Assembly: GCA_046704445.1 (NCBI GenBank)
Contig: JBJKRW010000069.1
Coordinates: forward strand, 1-14,340
Length of the DNA stretch: 14,340 nucleotides
DNA from: JBJKRW01 sp046704445
Lineage (GTDB): Bacteria > Patescibacteriota > Microgenomatia > UBA1406 > GWC2-37-13
Reading direction: 5' to 3'
Below are positions 6,379-13,285 of the stretch, piece by piece; position 1 is the stretch's first letter, and each line of letters opens with the position of its first letter. The translations under genes were made by a program, and so were the position numbers. Below the pieces are notes generated by a model that saw nothing but the letters and a program-made list of their open reading frames with translations, did not search any database and was not told the DNA's origin.

Positions 6379-8407
6379 ATTTGGATATGGATAAATAGGG
6401 TAATAAAGTCATATAGGGTTCGGTTTTGAATACTACAAATATAGCAGGTTTTGAGGTGTCGCTCCATGCTCTTTGATTATTGAACGAAGTAAGTGCGGAA
6501 AGATTTCCGATAATCTTCAGACCCTGATTTGCGGCGGTTCCCGTATTCACGTTGTTGGCAACAAAGATTCCTGTCGCCTGTTGGGTGGTGGCGCTAAACG
6601 TAATCGTATCGGCAATGATCGCAAGGTCTTTTGACGGATTCAGTTGATCTACATTAATCTGAATTTCTCCGTTGTCAACAAGAACAATATTGTGGCTGTT
6701 TAATTGTCCGACATTGGTATTGTCGATAACCAAGGGGTTGGTTCCGGTCCAGATGTAAATGCCGTCTGCGGTAATTTCCGAAAGGTTGGACTGTGTGATG
6801 GGCGTGTAGGATTTTCGTGATTTTGCATAATCGATGTATTTTGCCACGTTATAGCCTACCGTTCTGGTGTAGGTGTTCACGCTCCAATTGTGCGGATCGG
6901 AGTAACTGGTACTTGGATTGACCGTGAGCCCCAAAGTCGTTCCCGCTTCATCGCCGGACGGCTGTGTGGTTGTCATAATGAATGTTTTTTGAGAGGCACT
7001 GTCGTCCGTGTCGCCTGTAGAGTATTTATTGACAATGGCCGGTACAACCACGTGGGAAGTGGATGAAGTGATGAATGAAGCGTCTTTGATTTTAAACCAT
7101 TCTGTTCCGGAAAAGGGGAAGGAAATATCCTTGGTTTTTGCATCTCCTATTCCTACAACCATGGTTGATGTTGCCGGTTGGCAGCTGTAACCTGCTCCTG
7201 CCGGATCTCTCCATGAGCCCGTTCCGTAGTCGGTTAAGTTTGCGTTTAAAGTAAACGTGGTTGAGGTGGGTGGCATTTGTCCGGTATTGAAACATCCTCT
7301 GTTGTCAAAATTTACCAGACACTGATAACCTGTTGCAAGTGTTCCATCCGCGTTTGGTTTGGGTGAACATACGGGAGTGATGCATGGATCGGCCGTAGAT
7401 ATTGCAATAGAAGGTTTATCAAACGTATTACCTCCTCCGGTCGGATAACATGCGGCTTGGGAGTCCTGTTCAAGAGTTCCGGTAATTGCCGCGGTAGGGT
7501 AAGGGGTGGGCAAAGGTTCATAATGCCACCATAAATCAGCGTATCCTGCGGTGGGACAATCCAGGGTTACCGAGTTATTTACTGCGGGTGTCGGCGTGGC
7601 ATTGTGACAACCGGTTGAGTTGAAACATAGTGTATAGCCATCCAGGTAATATCCGTTGGGTACGCTTGCGGTTACGGTATGAGAATAGGGTGAGATTCCT
7701 GAAAAAGAATAGGGATTTGCCGTAGTATTGGTTGCGGCGTTGTTGTCTAGGGTAATAGTTGCGTTTCCCGGCGGCGAAACGTTCTGGTTTCCGGGCATCA
7801 ACACCTTGTAACCCTGAATAGTACAGGGAGAAACACAGGTAATAGAACATCCGCATTGGCTGGTGCATGAGCCATTGTTGCACGCGCCCGAACAAGTACC
7901 GTTATTTCCGGTGGCAGGAAACCATGTGCATCCGTAGTTCCAGCAATCAACCTGATTGTTATTTGAGGAGCAGTCGCCCGAACAGTACTGACCTTGGCAT
8001 TTGCCAGTTACATAATCATAACTGCATCCTCCCACATGACCGTGTAAGCAGTTGTCAGGATCGGAATTAAATTGACTACAGTTGTTATAGTGTGGACATC
8101 CGCCGCAAGAACTCAGATCACATGTGGCGTTTCCTCCATTACATTGAGCGGCCGCATTATTTTGACAACTGCAAGACCAAGTGTCCCAGGATTGAGTAGC
8201 CTTGCATGTTCCCGGATCAGGACAAGTTGATGGGGGGGGTTGACCTCCAGAAAAACTCCCGCAGTTCCCTGTGGCACAGCATCCGCAACTATATCCTCCG
8301 TCGCATGGACACGCGGCATTTGCAGGATTACTGATTGATGAAGTGACAAAAAAAACAATAAACGATATAAGAAGAAGACAAAATAAATATTTGAAAAGAT
8401 GTTTCAT
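6356..8407 (-). CDS. Secreted protein with Cys-rich N-terminal domain (candidate surface adhesin)
   Basis: The 683-residue product begins with a Sec signal peptide (hydrophobic core 4-24, likely cut after ANA at 29-31). Residues 32-195 hold 29 Cys, including two similar units, NCSQFNSDPDNCLHGHVGGC (109-128) and DCSSNNNQVDCWNYGC (145-160), each followed by an aromatic pair and another Cys. Residues about 200-290 look like PEGA/Ig-like beta modules, and 291-520 contain more paired Cys. The C-terminal part (520-683) is a repetitive beta-rich region ending in FKTEPYMTLLPYLSISKYDW. No sortase or membrane anchor is visible. Its ATG overlaps the upstream stop in TAATG and its end overlaps the PilX-like gene, so the three proteins are probably made together. 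I recognise no enzyme motif; attachment to another cell or surface is an inference. Confidence 0.75.
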   Translation of the reverse strand: MKHLFKYLFCLLLISFIVFFVTSSISNPANAACPCDGGYSCGCCATGNCGSFSGGQPPPSTCPDPGTCKATQSWDTWSCSCQNNAAAQCNGGNATCDLSSCGGCPHYNNCSQFNSDPDNCLHGHVGGCSYDYVTGKCQGQYCSGDCSSNNNQVDCWNYGCTWFPATGNNGTCSGACNNGSCTSQCGCSITCVSPCTIQGYKVLMPGNQNVSPPGNATITLDNNAATNTTANPYSFSGISPYSHTVTASVPNGYYLDGYTLCFNSTGCHNATPTPAVNNSVTLDCPTAGYADLWWHYEPLPTPYPTAAITGTLEQDSQAACYPTGGGNTFDKPSIAISTADPCITPVCSPKPNADGTLATGYQCLVNFDNRGCFNTGQMPPTSTTFTLNANLTDYGTGSWRDPAGAGYSCQPATSTMVVGIGDAKTKDISFPFSGTEWFKIKDASFITSSTSHVVVPAIVNKYSTGDTDDSASQKTFIMTTTQPSGDEAGTTLGLTVNPSTSYSDPHNWSVNTYTRTVGYNVAKYIDYAKSRKSYTPITQSNLSEITADGIYIWTGTNPLVIDNTNVGQLNSHNIVLVDNGEIQINVDQLNPSKDLAIIADTITFSATTQQATGIFVANNVNTGTAANQGLKIIGNLSALTSFNNQRAWSDTSKPAIFVVFKTEPYMTLLPYLSISKYDWQQLQ

Positions 8408-9081
8408 TACTGCAATCTTCTATTGGATAATATCTGCACAATATATGCTCCCTGTGCATCTTTAATCATTTCTCCTTTTGAATTATTTAATATAAGTGCA
8501 ACTACCGCGTCTTGATTCGGAACAAAGGAATTAAGATCCGCCAGAGTGACTCCTGATTTTGATTTATCTTCATTTTTGCGTTCCACGATGCCGGGTTTGT
8601 TAATGTTTTCCGTTGCCATAAGAGTCACTTTGTCGGGTAGGGGATAATATACGGAAGGAGTCAAAAGGATGCGTAGCTTGCCGACCTCGGTATTATTAGT
8701 GGGATCCTTGAGATAAAAATACCAGTCATTGGTGCCTTGTATCTGTTCTTTTTTTTCCAGCTGCCCTATCATGAATGGCATCTGCGAAAATCCGTATAAT
8801 CCAATACCTTCAAAACCTTTGTCTTTTCTATTCCTGTTTTTGTAGATGTAGAATACCGATCGGTCGGTTGAATCATTTTTTTGCTGATAAATAATTGCGA
8901 TGTCCATCATGGAGGTTACAGGAGTGGGGATCATGTGTTCGGGCGTCAATTGTGGAGAAACAGAAGGATTTAGTGTGTTCTTGCCCTGTTTTTTACCAGC
9001 AGACGACATCATTGAATAAAGAATTTCAGTAATTATGATTGTTCCAAGGACAGTTAAAACAATAATCCAGGTTTTTTTCAT
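8407..9081 (-). CDS. N-terminally anchored exported protein of unknown function
   Basis: The 224-residue product has a short basic start (MKKTW), a membrane segment at about 5-26 (IIVLTVLGTIIITEILYSMM) and a Pro/Ser/Thr linker (LNPSVSPQLTPEHMIPTPVT, 37-56). A mixed alpha/beta domain of about 165 residues follows, with alternating hydrophobic strands (MDIAIIYQQK, WYFYLKD, KLRILLTPSVYYPLP) and a final DAQGAYIVQIL. It has no Cys. I do not recognise the family. It is the first gene of an overlapping set with the Cys-rich protein and the PilX-like protein, which suggests a scaffold or assembly role for that surface structure. A well-spaced promoter stands directly upstream, and the ATG is 8 nt after the -10 box. 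Confidence 0.75.
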   Translation of the reverse strand: MKKTWIIVLTVLGTIIITEILYSMMSSAGKKQGKNTLNPSVSPQLTPEHMIPTPVTSMMDIAIIYQQKNDSTDRSVFYIYKNRNRKDKGFEGIGLYGFSQMPFMIGQLEKKEQIQGTNDWYFYLKDPTNNTEVGKLRILLTPSVYYPLPDKVTLMATENINKPGIVERKNEDKSKSGVTLADLNSFVPNQDAVVALILNNSKGEMIKDAQGAYIVQILSNRRLQ

Positions 9082-9089
9082 CCTTTATC

Positions 9090-9118
9090 ATTATGAAGAA
9101 GAAACGAGAAAAAATCAA
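9090..9118 (-). promoter_or_regulatory. Promoter of the surface-protein operon
   Basis: On the minus strand TTGATT (9118-9113) and CATAAT (9095-9090) are spaced by 17 bp, each one to two mismatches from consensus. The ATG at 9081 follows the -10 box by 8 nt, so the mRNA would be leaderless or have a leader of 1-2 nt. It lies in the 52-nt gap after the 724-residue protein gene and would drive the three genes down to 5536. Confidence 0.6.
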
Positions 9119-9133
9119 GAGAGACTTGTTAAC

Positions 9134-11308
9134 CTATTTAGTAGAGAGATGATAGCCTCCTGAAAAAGCATAGTCTAAAAATGTACCGCTGTCATCGGGA
9201 TCAGCAACAGCCTCTATTGCAAACGAAATCGATTCGCCAAAGGATACTTGTGTATAGCCACCAATCAATTTAGACATAGAAGGAATCGGTTTGCCTGCAG
9301 CTTGCGCAGCATTGATTCTTTCCCAGCGGACTGAAGTAGCATAATCAGATGCTTTATTTGCAATAGCTTCTTTTAATAGGCTGATAAATAGAGGGTAATT
9401 GCTACCGTTTAAGTCACCAGGCGCAAGAAATATAGTTTCCTTCTCTAGTGACCATGATGCGGAGGGGCCATAAGAAAAGTTGGGGTCGATAGTTAAACCA
9501 GCGAAAAGATCTTCGGGCTTGTTTACACTAAGCGCTTTAATTACCTCATCATAATCAATTCCATACTTCCCATATGTATCATTAATATATTTTCTAAAAT
9601 CTTTTCCCGTTTGTTTTAAAACGAATTGATTAAGTTGTTCTCCTGTAATTCCATACGGGTATACGATGAGTGCTTTTTCAATTCCCGCACGTATTATTTC
9701 TCTTCTTCCCGCGTCGACGTTTTGCGGAATCGACGCCCACTGTCCGGTTGTCATATCAATTGAAATCTGATGAGCCTTTTGTTGTAGTTCTTCGGGGGTT
9801 AAGGTTGGAACCGCCGTCGGTTTCTCCACCGTAGGGGTAGCCGGAGGAGTGGGAGATACGGATATTGCGGGGGACTGGAGAGCTGCAAGATCCCGGGAAA
9901 GTTGATCTAAGGCATTGGGATCAACCAGTTTCGGAACCTCCACAAACAGCTTATACTCGCCGTTTTGAAGGAAAAAGGCGTCTTTGGACGGATCAAATCC
10001 GAATTTCCCCTGTCCCGAAATATTTAATAGTTGGGTTATCGTATTGCGAGAAACCAATGTCATTGCCAACTGGTCGGGATGACCCGCTTTGGTGTGGGAA
10101 ATTAGAAAATAGTCTCCGATTTGTGCTTGAACATAGATTGCGGCTTCAGGGGGAATGGTGTCGGTTAATGTGTAGGTATTGGACGCTTCGATGACCGTGT
10201 GGATCGGAAATCCTCCGTTTCCCAGCGCATTGCTTTGGTTAAAAGCGTCTGGAGGAAGGGTAACTTTCAGCGCATTAATACCGGCAAGGTCACTATTGAA
10301 GGAAAACGCGCTTTTTACGCCGTCAGCCATTGTGGTAGGACTGGTTTGTTGATCAACCATATACGCGCCGCTTGCCATGAACGCCGAAGTGTAATGAGTA
10401 GCGGTTCTGTCGGCAAAAGTCTGACTTACGTTATATAATCGTGCAGAATCATTGGTTATTCCGGATTCTCCTCCAATTCCGTCGATGGTGGTAAGAAGCT
10501 CTTTAGTTAGAGTTGGAGGATTGGAGACCCCAATTTCAGTGGTAATCGGCATGGTTGCTGCAAGAGTCGGTGAGGGAGGAGGAGGAGGAGCAAGGGTGGC
10601 AATGGGCGCTCCTGTAGGAGGCGGAGGCGCTACGGTGGGAACTAAAGGAGCGGCTTGAGACGAGGGGGGAGGCGCGCATCCCAAAAGCGCCATTGCAACC
10701 AAAGCTACGTCTGCGACAATTACTGCAGCCCTTTCCCATCGATGGCGTCTGGCTAGGGTTTTTAGATCGGGAGATCTGGACGGTTGAGTAAACTCCGGAT
10801 AGGTAACGTCTACCAGTCGAAGATCCGGGCCGGCAATGGGGCGTAGAAGACTTGCAGAATCTTTCCCGGTGGAGATAAACAAACCCATTCCCGCCTGTTG
10901 ATATAGTTCAAAGAGCTGTTCTGAGAGTTTAAGCTGTTCTGCAGGATTAGCCGTTACAAACCGCGCCATAAGATCCGTATATCTATCAAATAACGGAGCA
11001 TTGTATTGTAAAGCTTGCATCAAAAGCTTTGGGTCAATAAAGCGAGCAGAAGAATCTACCTGGAATTTTTTCGTATCTTGCACGAGAAAGAAGGGAACGT
11101 CGTTTCCTTTTTGTTGCCGAGGATCATCCTGTTGTAAGAGCCCCGCCATTGCGTATGTAGTTTGCATGACCAGGTCGCTTGGTCGACAAATTTGCAGGCG
11201 TCGTTTTGCAACAGAAGACGGAAGCCTTCTTCTTAGTTCAGGCTCAAGTTCCTGAAACCTAAGAAAAGGTGCTCCGGACCCTATTTGTTCAGATCGTTGA
11301 GCATTCAT
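9134..11308 (-). CDS. Large single-pass membrane protein with Pro-rich stalks, function unknown
   Basis: The 724-residue product has a cytoplasm-like N-terminal region (1-190) that is charged and mostly helical, ending in basic ARRHRWER. A single membrane segment follows (about 193-210, AAVIVADVALVAMALLG), then Cys211. The sequence LLGC resembles a lipobox but lies far from the N-terminus. A Pro-rich stalk (212-254, with runs of four and five Pro) leads to an external domain (about 260-475). A second Pro/Thr stalk (480-505) leads to a C-terminal domain (506-724) containing SYGPSASWSLEKETIFLAPG. I recognise no enzyme family. The positive-inside rule puts the N-terminal part in the cytosol and the rest outside. 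It precedes the surface-protein operon in the same direction and may be part of the same structure. A strong promoter lies 13 nt upstream. Confidence 0.7.
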   Translation of the reverse strand: MNAQRSEQIGSGAPFLRFQELEPELRRRLPSSVAKRRLQICRPSDLVMQTTYAMAGLLQQDDPRQQKGNDVPFFLVQDTKKFQVDSSARFIDPKLLMQALQYNAPLFDRYTDLMARFVTANPAEQLKLSEQLFELYQQAGMGLFISTGKDSASLLRPIAGPDLRLVDVTYPEFTQPSRSPDLKTLARRHRWERAAVIVADVALVAMALLGCAPPPSSQAAPLVPTVAPPPPTGAPIATLAPPPPPSPTLAATMPITTEIGVSNPPTLTKELLTTIDGIGGESGITNDSARLYNVSQTFADRTATHYTSAFMASGAYMVDQQTSPTTMADGVKSAFSFNSDLAGINALKVTLPPDAFNQSNALGNGGFPIHTVIEASNTYTLTDTIPPEAAIYVQAQIGDYFLISHTKAGHPDQLAMTLVSRNTITQLLNISGQGKFGFDPSKDAFFLQNGEYKLFVEVPKLVDPNALDQLSRDLAALQSPAISVSPTPPATPTVEKPTAVPTLTPEELQQKAHQISIDMTTGQWASIPQNVDAGRREIIRAGIEKALIVYPYGITGEQLNQFVLKQTGKDFRKYINDTYGKYGIDYDEVIKALSVNKPEDLFAGLTIDPNFSYGPSASWSLEKETIFLAPGDLNGSNYPLFISLLKEAIANKASDYATSVRWERINAAQAAGKPIPSMSKLIGGYTQVSFGESISFAIEAVADPDDSGTFLDYAFSGGYHLSTK

Positions 11309-11321
11309 AACCTATAGCAAT

Positions 11322-11350
11322 ATTATATATCGAATATGCCGTATATTCAA
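11322..11350 (-). promoter_or_regulatory. Promoter of the 724-residue membrane protein gene
   Basis: On the minus strand TTGAAT (11350-11345) and a perfect TATAAT (11327-11322) are separated by exactly 17 bp. The ATG at 11308 is 13 nt after the -10 box, giving a leader of about 6 nt. Two palindromic CTATAG sites (11353-11358, 11365-11370) lie just upstream and a third (11312-11317) between the -10 box and the start. Confidence 0.65.
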
Positions 11351-11539
11351 GTCTATAGTATTATCTATAGTGATTTTACGGATAAATTGTCTGTAAGACG
11401 ACTTAAATTTACCCGATTCTGCTGAATAAAATTTATTAAAACAGTTAAAATGAAGCGTTGTGGAACATATATTATTTACTATATCCACAATTAGATTGTA
11501 GGGCCTTATTGTTGCTTTTGTCAACTCCAACCTTCAATG
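11351..11539. other. AT-rich intergenic stretch, no gene supported
   Basis: Together with the flanking promoter and hairpin this forms a gap of about 270 nt between two minus-strand genes. It is clearly more AT-rich than the coding parts. It holds two CTATAG palindromes near the promoter. A 72-codon minus-strand frame (11530-11312) crosses it, but its composition is AT-driven, it overlaps the promoter, and it shows no family motif. I see no tRNA or other structured RNA. Confidence 0.5.
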
Positions 11540-11565
11540 AGGACAGACCTAAAAAGGTCTGTCCT
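11540..11565 (-). repeat. Perfect 11-bp hairpin after the PBP2 gene
   Basis: AGGACAGACCT (11540-11550) and AGGTCTGTCCT (11555-11565) are perfect reverse complements around a 4-nt loop, 13 nt beyond the PBP2 stop codon. On the minus strand no T tract follows, so if it ends the PBP2 transcript it is an atypical terminator; it may instead protect the mRNA 3' end. On the plus strand AGTTTT follows. Half of the element recurs at 5522-5536. Confidence 0.7.
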
Positions 11566-11578
11566 AGTTTTAGAGGAA

Positions 11579-13258
11579 TCAGTCGCTCCGTTCAAAGTAT
11601 GATGTAAGGAGGTCCCGGGCAATCGGTCCGGCGACGTCCGAACCCTGACCGCCGTTTTCAATGAGTACGGTAATCGCAATTTGAGGATTTTGGGAAGGTG
11701 CGTAACCAGTAATCCATGCATGAGGATTGTCGCTTGTTTTATTGGTTGATTCCGCGGTACCTGTTTTGCACGAAATTTGTATGGGGGTATAGGTTATTTT
11801 TGCACTTTCGGTGCTTGTTTTTTCTCCAGGGAGGAGCGTGGGTGTGGGCTCCTGTTTATATGCAATTTTGAAATCGAAAAAAGGCCATCCTGTACCGCCG
11901 GTCGTGCATGCTTTTTGCATACCTTCCTGGATAAGTGCGATATTTTTGTCGGAAATGGGAAGCTTCTTACAATCAGGTTTTGCATTTTTTAAAAGCTGAG
12001 GTGTACACAGGGTTCCGTTGTTGGCTATGGCCGCCGTTACTTGATTGACCTGCAGGGGAGTAACCAAGGTATATCCCTGGCCGATGGACATATTGTACGT
12101 GTCGCCCGTATACCAGCGGTCGTGGAGAGTTTCCTGTTTCCAGAATGGTGAAGGGATAAGTCCGCTGGCTTCCTCAAATCCTATGCCCGTCGGTTTTTCG
12201 TATCCGAGGATATCTGCCCATTGTTTGATTTTATCCGGTCCGAGCAGGTTTCCGATGGTATAAAAAAAGATATCGTTTGAACGCTGGATGGCTTTTACGA
12301 TATTCACCATGCCTTCGGTTTTTCCGTACTGAAGATAGTACCAGTTTCCGAAAGTCAAGGGTCCGGCGTGTAAGATTCCTTTGTCTTCAACTTCATATTT
12401 TTCATCTATTGTGTTTGTCTGCAAGGCTCCGGCAGCGAGCACCAATTTGAAAATGGAGCCGGGCGGATATGTTCCTTCCGTTGTGCGGTTGAACAAAGGC
12501 CGTTGCGGATCGGCCAGGTATTTCCTGATAAGTTCGTTATCCTGGTTTTCAAAAGCCTGAGGATTGTATGAAGGGGTTGACGCAAGAACGGTTACTTCGC
12601 CGGTCTGCGGAATCATGGCTACGACCGCAGCTTTTTTTCCCTTTATAAGATCATATGCTTTTTGTTGAAGGGCAAGATCGAGTGCAAGTTGAATGGTTTT
12701 TCCCGATTGCGGGGGAACGATAGCCAGGGTTCTGAGATATTTTCCCTGAGCGTCTACCTCTACGAGTTTTTTTCCTTCAACCCCTCTCAGTTCGCAGTCG
12801 TAGAGCCGCTCGACTCCTTTTTTTCCCACCTTTTCGTTCGGAATAAGTTTATTTTTGCACGGGTCGTTTGCGATGTCTTGCGGGTCGGCAATCTGCCGGT
12901 ATCCCACGACCGGGGCAATAATTTCGGGGCTTTGATATACTCTTTTTGATATGGTCTGCTCCAGGCCTCCGGCAACGGGAGGTTGGGTGCTTTCCGCCAA
13001 AACAAATCCTTTTCTGTCCAGGATCGTTCCCCGTTTTGCTTCAATGGGAATTTCCCTGATTCTGTTGTCGTCGGACAGCATGCGGTAATATTCGCCTTTG
13101 ACTACGGTAAGCTGAAACAATCTGAGGGAAAGGACAATAAACCCTATGATGATCAGAAACACAAACAAAAAGAAGTACCACCGGGAAAAATATCCCTCGT
13201 CTTTTGCAAAATTAATGTTGCCTATCCTGCCTCTGGAAAATATCGGAAGCTTGTTCAC
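11579..13258 (-). CDS. mrdA: Penicillin-binding protein 2 (class B, peptidoglycan DD-transpeptidase)
   Basis: The 559-residue product has a basic N-terminus, one membrane segment (about 28-48) and a PBP dimerisation region with AKRGTILDRKGFVLAES (74-90). The transpeptidase domain has all three active-site motifs: PGSIFK (266-271, catalytic Ser268 and Lys271), SND (327-329) and KTGTAE (498-503). It cross-links peptidoglycan outside the membrane and is the target of beta-lactams; in rods it works with the SEDS protein RodA in elongation. A Thr/Pro-rich insert (about 470-490) precedes the KTG motif. At 559 residues it is slightly shorter than the usual 600 or more. The start is GTG at 13258, 27 nt after the glycosyltransferase stop, with no clear Shine-Dalgarno sequence. 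MrdA rather than FtsI is inferred from overall likeness. No rodA or mreC is beside it. Confidence 0.9.
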   Translation of the reverse strand: MNKLPIFSRGRIGNINFAKDEGYFSRWYFFLFVFLIIIGFIVLSLRLFQLTVVKGEYYRMLSDDNRIREIPIEAKRGTILDRKGFVLAESTQPPVAGGLEQTISKRVYQSPEIIAPVVGYRQIADPQDIANDPCKNKLIPNEKVGKKGVERLYDCELRGVEGKKLVEVDAQGKYLRTLAIVPPQSGKTIQLALDLALQQKAYDLIKGKKAAVVAMIPQTGEVTVLASTPSYNPQAFENQDNELIRKYLADPQRPLFNRTTEGTYPPGSIFKLVLAAGALQTNTIDEKYEVEDKGILHAGPLTFGNWYYLQYGKTEGMVNIVKAIQRSNDIFFYTIGNLLGPDKIKQWADILGYEKPTGIGFEEASGLIPSPFWKQETLHDRWYTGDTYNMSIGQGYTLVTPLQVNQVTAAIANNGTLCTPQLLKNAKPDCKKLPISDKNIALIQEGMQKACTTGGTGWPFFDFKIAYKQEPTPTLLPGEKTSTESAKITYTPIQISCKTGTAESTNKTSDNPHAWITGYAPSQNPQIAITVLIENGGQGSDVAGPIARDLLTSYFERSD

Positions 13259-13285
13259 GTTTCAGTTAAAAAGTTTATAAAGTTT

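Noticed and set aside
9100..9130. Short CAAG/CTTG hairpin followed by ATTTTTT on the minus strand after the 724-residue protein gene
   Set aside because: The 4-bp stem is too weak, and the T run is part of the -35/spacer of the next promoter.
10569..10680. GGAGGA-type triplet repeat on the plus strand
   Set aside because: It is the complement of Pro codons in the first Pro-rich stalk of the 724-residue protein, not an independent repeat element.
11312..11530. 72-codon minus-strand reading frame between PBP2 and the 724-residue protein gene
   Set aside because: Very AT-rich, no motif, overlaps a well-formed promoter, and no start signal; more likely a chance open frame.
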